Source of the DNA: Spirochaetales bacterium
GTDB taxonomy: Bacteria; Spirochaetota; Spirochaetia; DSM-16054; Sediminispirochaetaceae
DNA length: 5,377 nt
Assembly: GCA_021767325.1 (NCBI GenBank)
Contig: JAASTM010000203.1
Coordinates: 1-5,377, forward strand
Direction of reading: 5' to 3'
The translations under genes and the position numbers were made by a program. Each line of letters starts with the position of its first letter. The first letter of the stretch is position 1. Under the pieces are notes generated by a model, which was given only the letters and a program-made list of their open reading frames with translations, was not told where the DNA came from and made no database searches. Positions 5,223 to 5,377 of this stretch are shown here, piece by piece.

Positions 5223-5377
5223 AGCCGGACCGGACCACAAAGAAACAGGCCATCGTATAGCGGTCGCCCCGGTACGCATACCGCCGGTGCCCGCCGTCCC
5301 CAGCAATCAGCAGAAAAGCCGAGTCGCCTCCATCGAAGTTCATGGCCTGGTAGGCTCCCAGGCGGGCGGCAAGGGCG
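5212..5377 (-). CDS. C-terminal end of a phosphodiester glycosidase (NAGPA/DUF2233)-like protein, partial
   Basis: The minus strand is open from the window edge to a TAG at 5214-5212, giving 54 residues with no start visible. The fragment contains LGAYQAMNFDGGDSAFLLIAG, which resembles the conserved C-terminal signature of the NAGPA family (typically LGA..ALNLDGGGSST.. followed by a small strand). Here GGGSS appears as GGDSA, so it may be a divergent branch. Known members cleave sugar-phosphodiester bonds; bacterial ones are often exported and linked to envelope or exopolysaccharide metabolism. The last residues (YTMACFFVVRSGSIR) would form the closing strand. The frame is preferred because the hallmark and an uninterrupted reading coincide, and its stop falls just past the end of the opposite-strand carboxypeptidase gene (11-nt overlap of the 3' ends). 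It is too short for a firm call. Confidence 0.7.
   Translation of the reverse strand, partial: ALAARLGAYQAMNFDGGDSAFLLIAGDGGHRRYAYRGDRYTMACFFVVRSGSIR

Noticed and set aside
4599..5306. 235-codon minus-strand frame over the carboxypeptidase
   Set aside because: It is antisense to an intact M15 domain. A different minus-strand frame ending at 5212 carries the NAGPA-like signature and is the better call there.

Overview
The window reads as chromosomal DNA of a free-living, moderately GC-rich bacterium. A spirochaete (Spirochaetaceae-like) is my best guess: the lipoprotein has a relaxed lipobox with Asn before the Cys, and the kinase has a REC-HisKA_2 layout that is common in that phylum. This is inference and no marker gene is present. 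I see no tRNA, rRNA, CRISPR array, transposase or phage gene.

Layout. (1) Positions 2-1378, plus strand: the 3' part of a GlpA/LhgO-like FAD-dependent oxidoreductase with a C-terminal BFD-type [2Fe-2S] domain. Its N-terminal FAD-binding motif lies outside the window. (2) 1379-1511: a very GC-rich convergent gap with hairpin potential but no convincing terminator. (3) 4278-1512, minus strand: a likely three-gene operon. It runs from a response-regulator/histidine-kinase fusion (3178-4278) to a calcineurin-like metallophosphoesterase (2561-3190, 13-nt overlap with the kinase), then to a 333-residue protein I do not recognise (1512-2513, GTG start with a strong Shine-Dalgarno). A good sigma70-type promoter lies just upstream of the kinase. 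(4) 4356-5222, plus strand: a lipoprotein D-Ala-D-Ala carboxypeptidase (VanY/M15B type), divergent from the operon. (5) 5377-5212, minus strand: the last 54 codons of a gene resembling the phosphodiester glycosidase (NAGPA/DUF2233) family. It is convergent with the carboxypeptidase and overlaps its end by 11 nt.

How the parts may work together. The kinase has no transmembrane or classical sensor domain. It probably takes its input through the N-terminal receiver and acts in a phosphorelay whose partner is not in this window. The co-transcribed phosphoesterase and the unknown protein would then be an effector or a co-regulated function (inference). The carboxypeptidase and the NAGPA-like protein both suggest envelope or glycan work on the other side of the divergent promoter.

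Most unusual points: the phosphoesterase has lost both histidines expected at its metal-1 site while keeping the metal-2 set; an 18-bp perfect palindrome is followed by a 12-bp tandem repeat across the phosphoesterase stop codon; an uncharacterised protein sits in a signalling operon; base composition changes sharply inside the carboxypeptidase gene.
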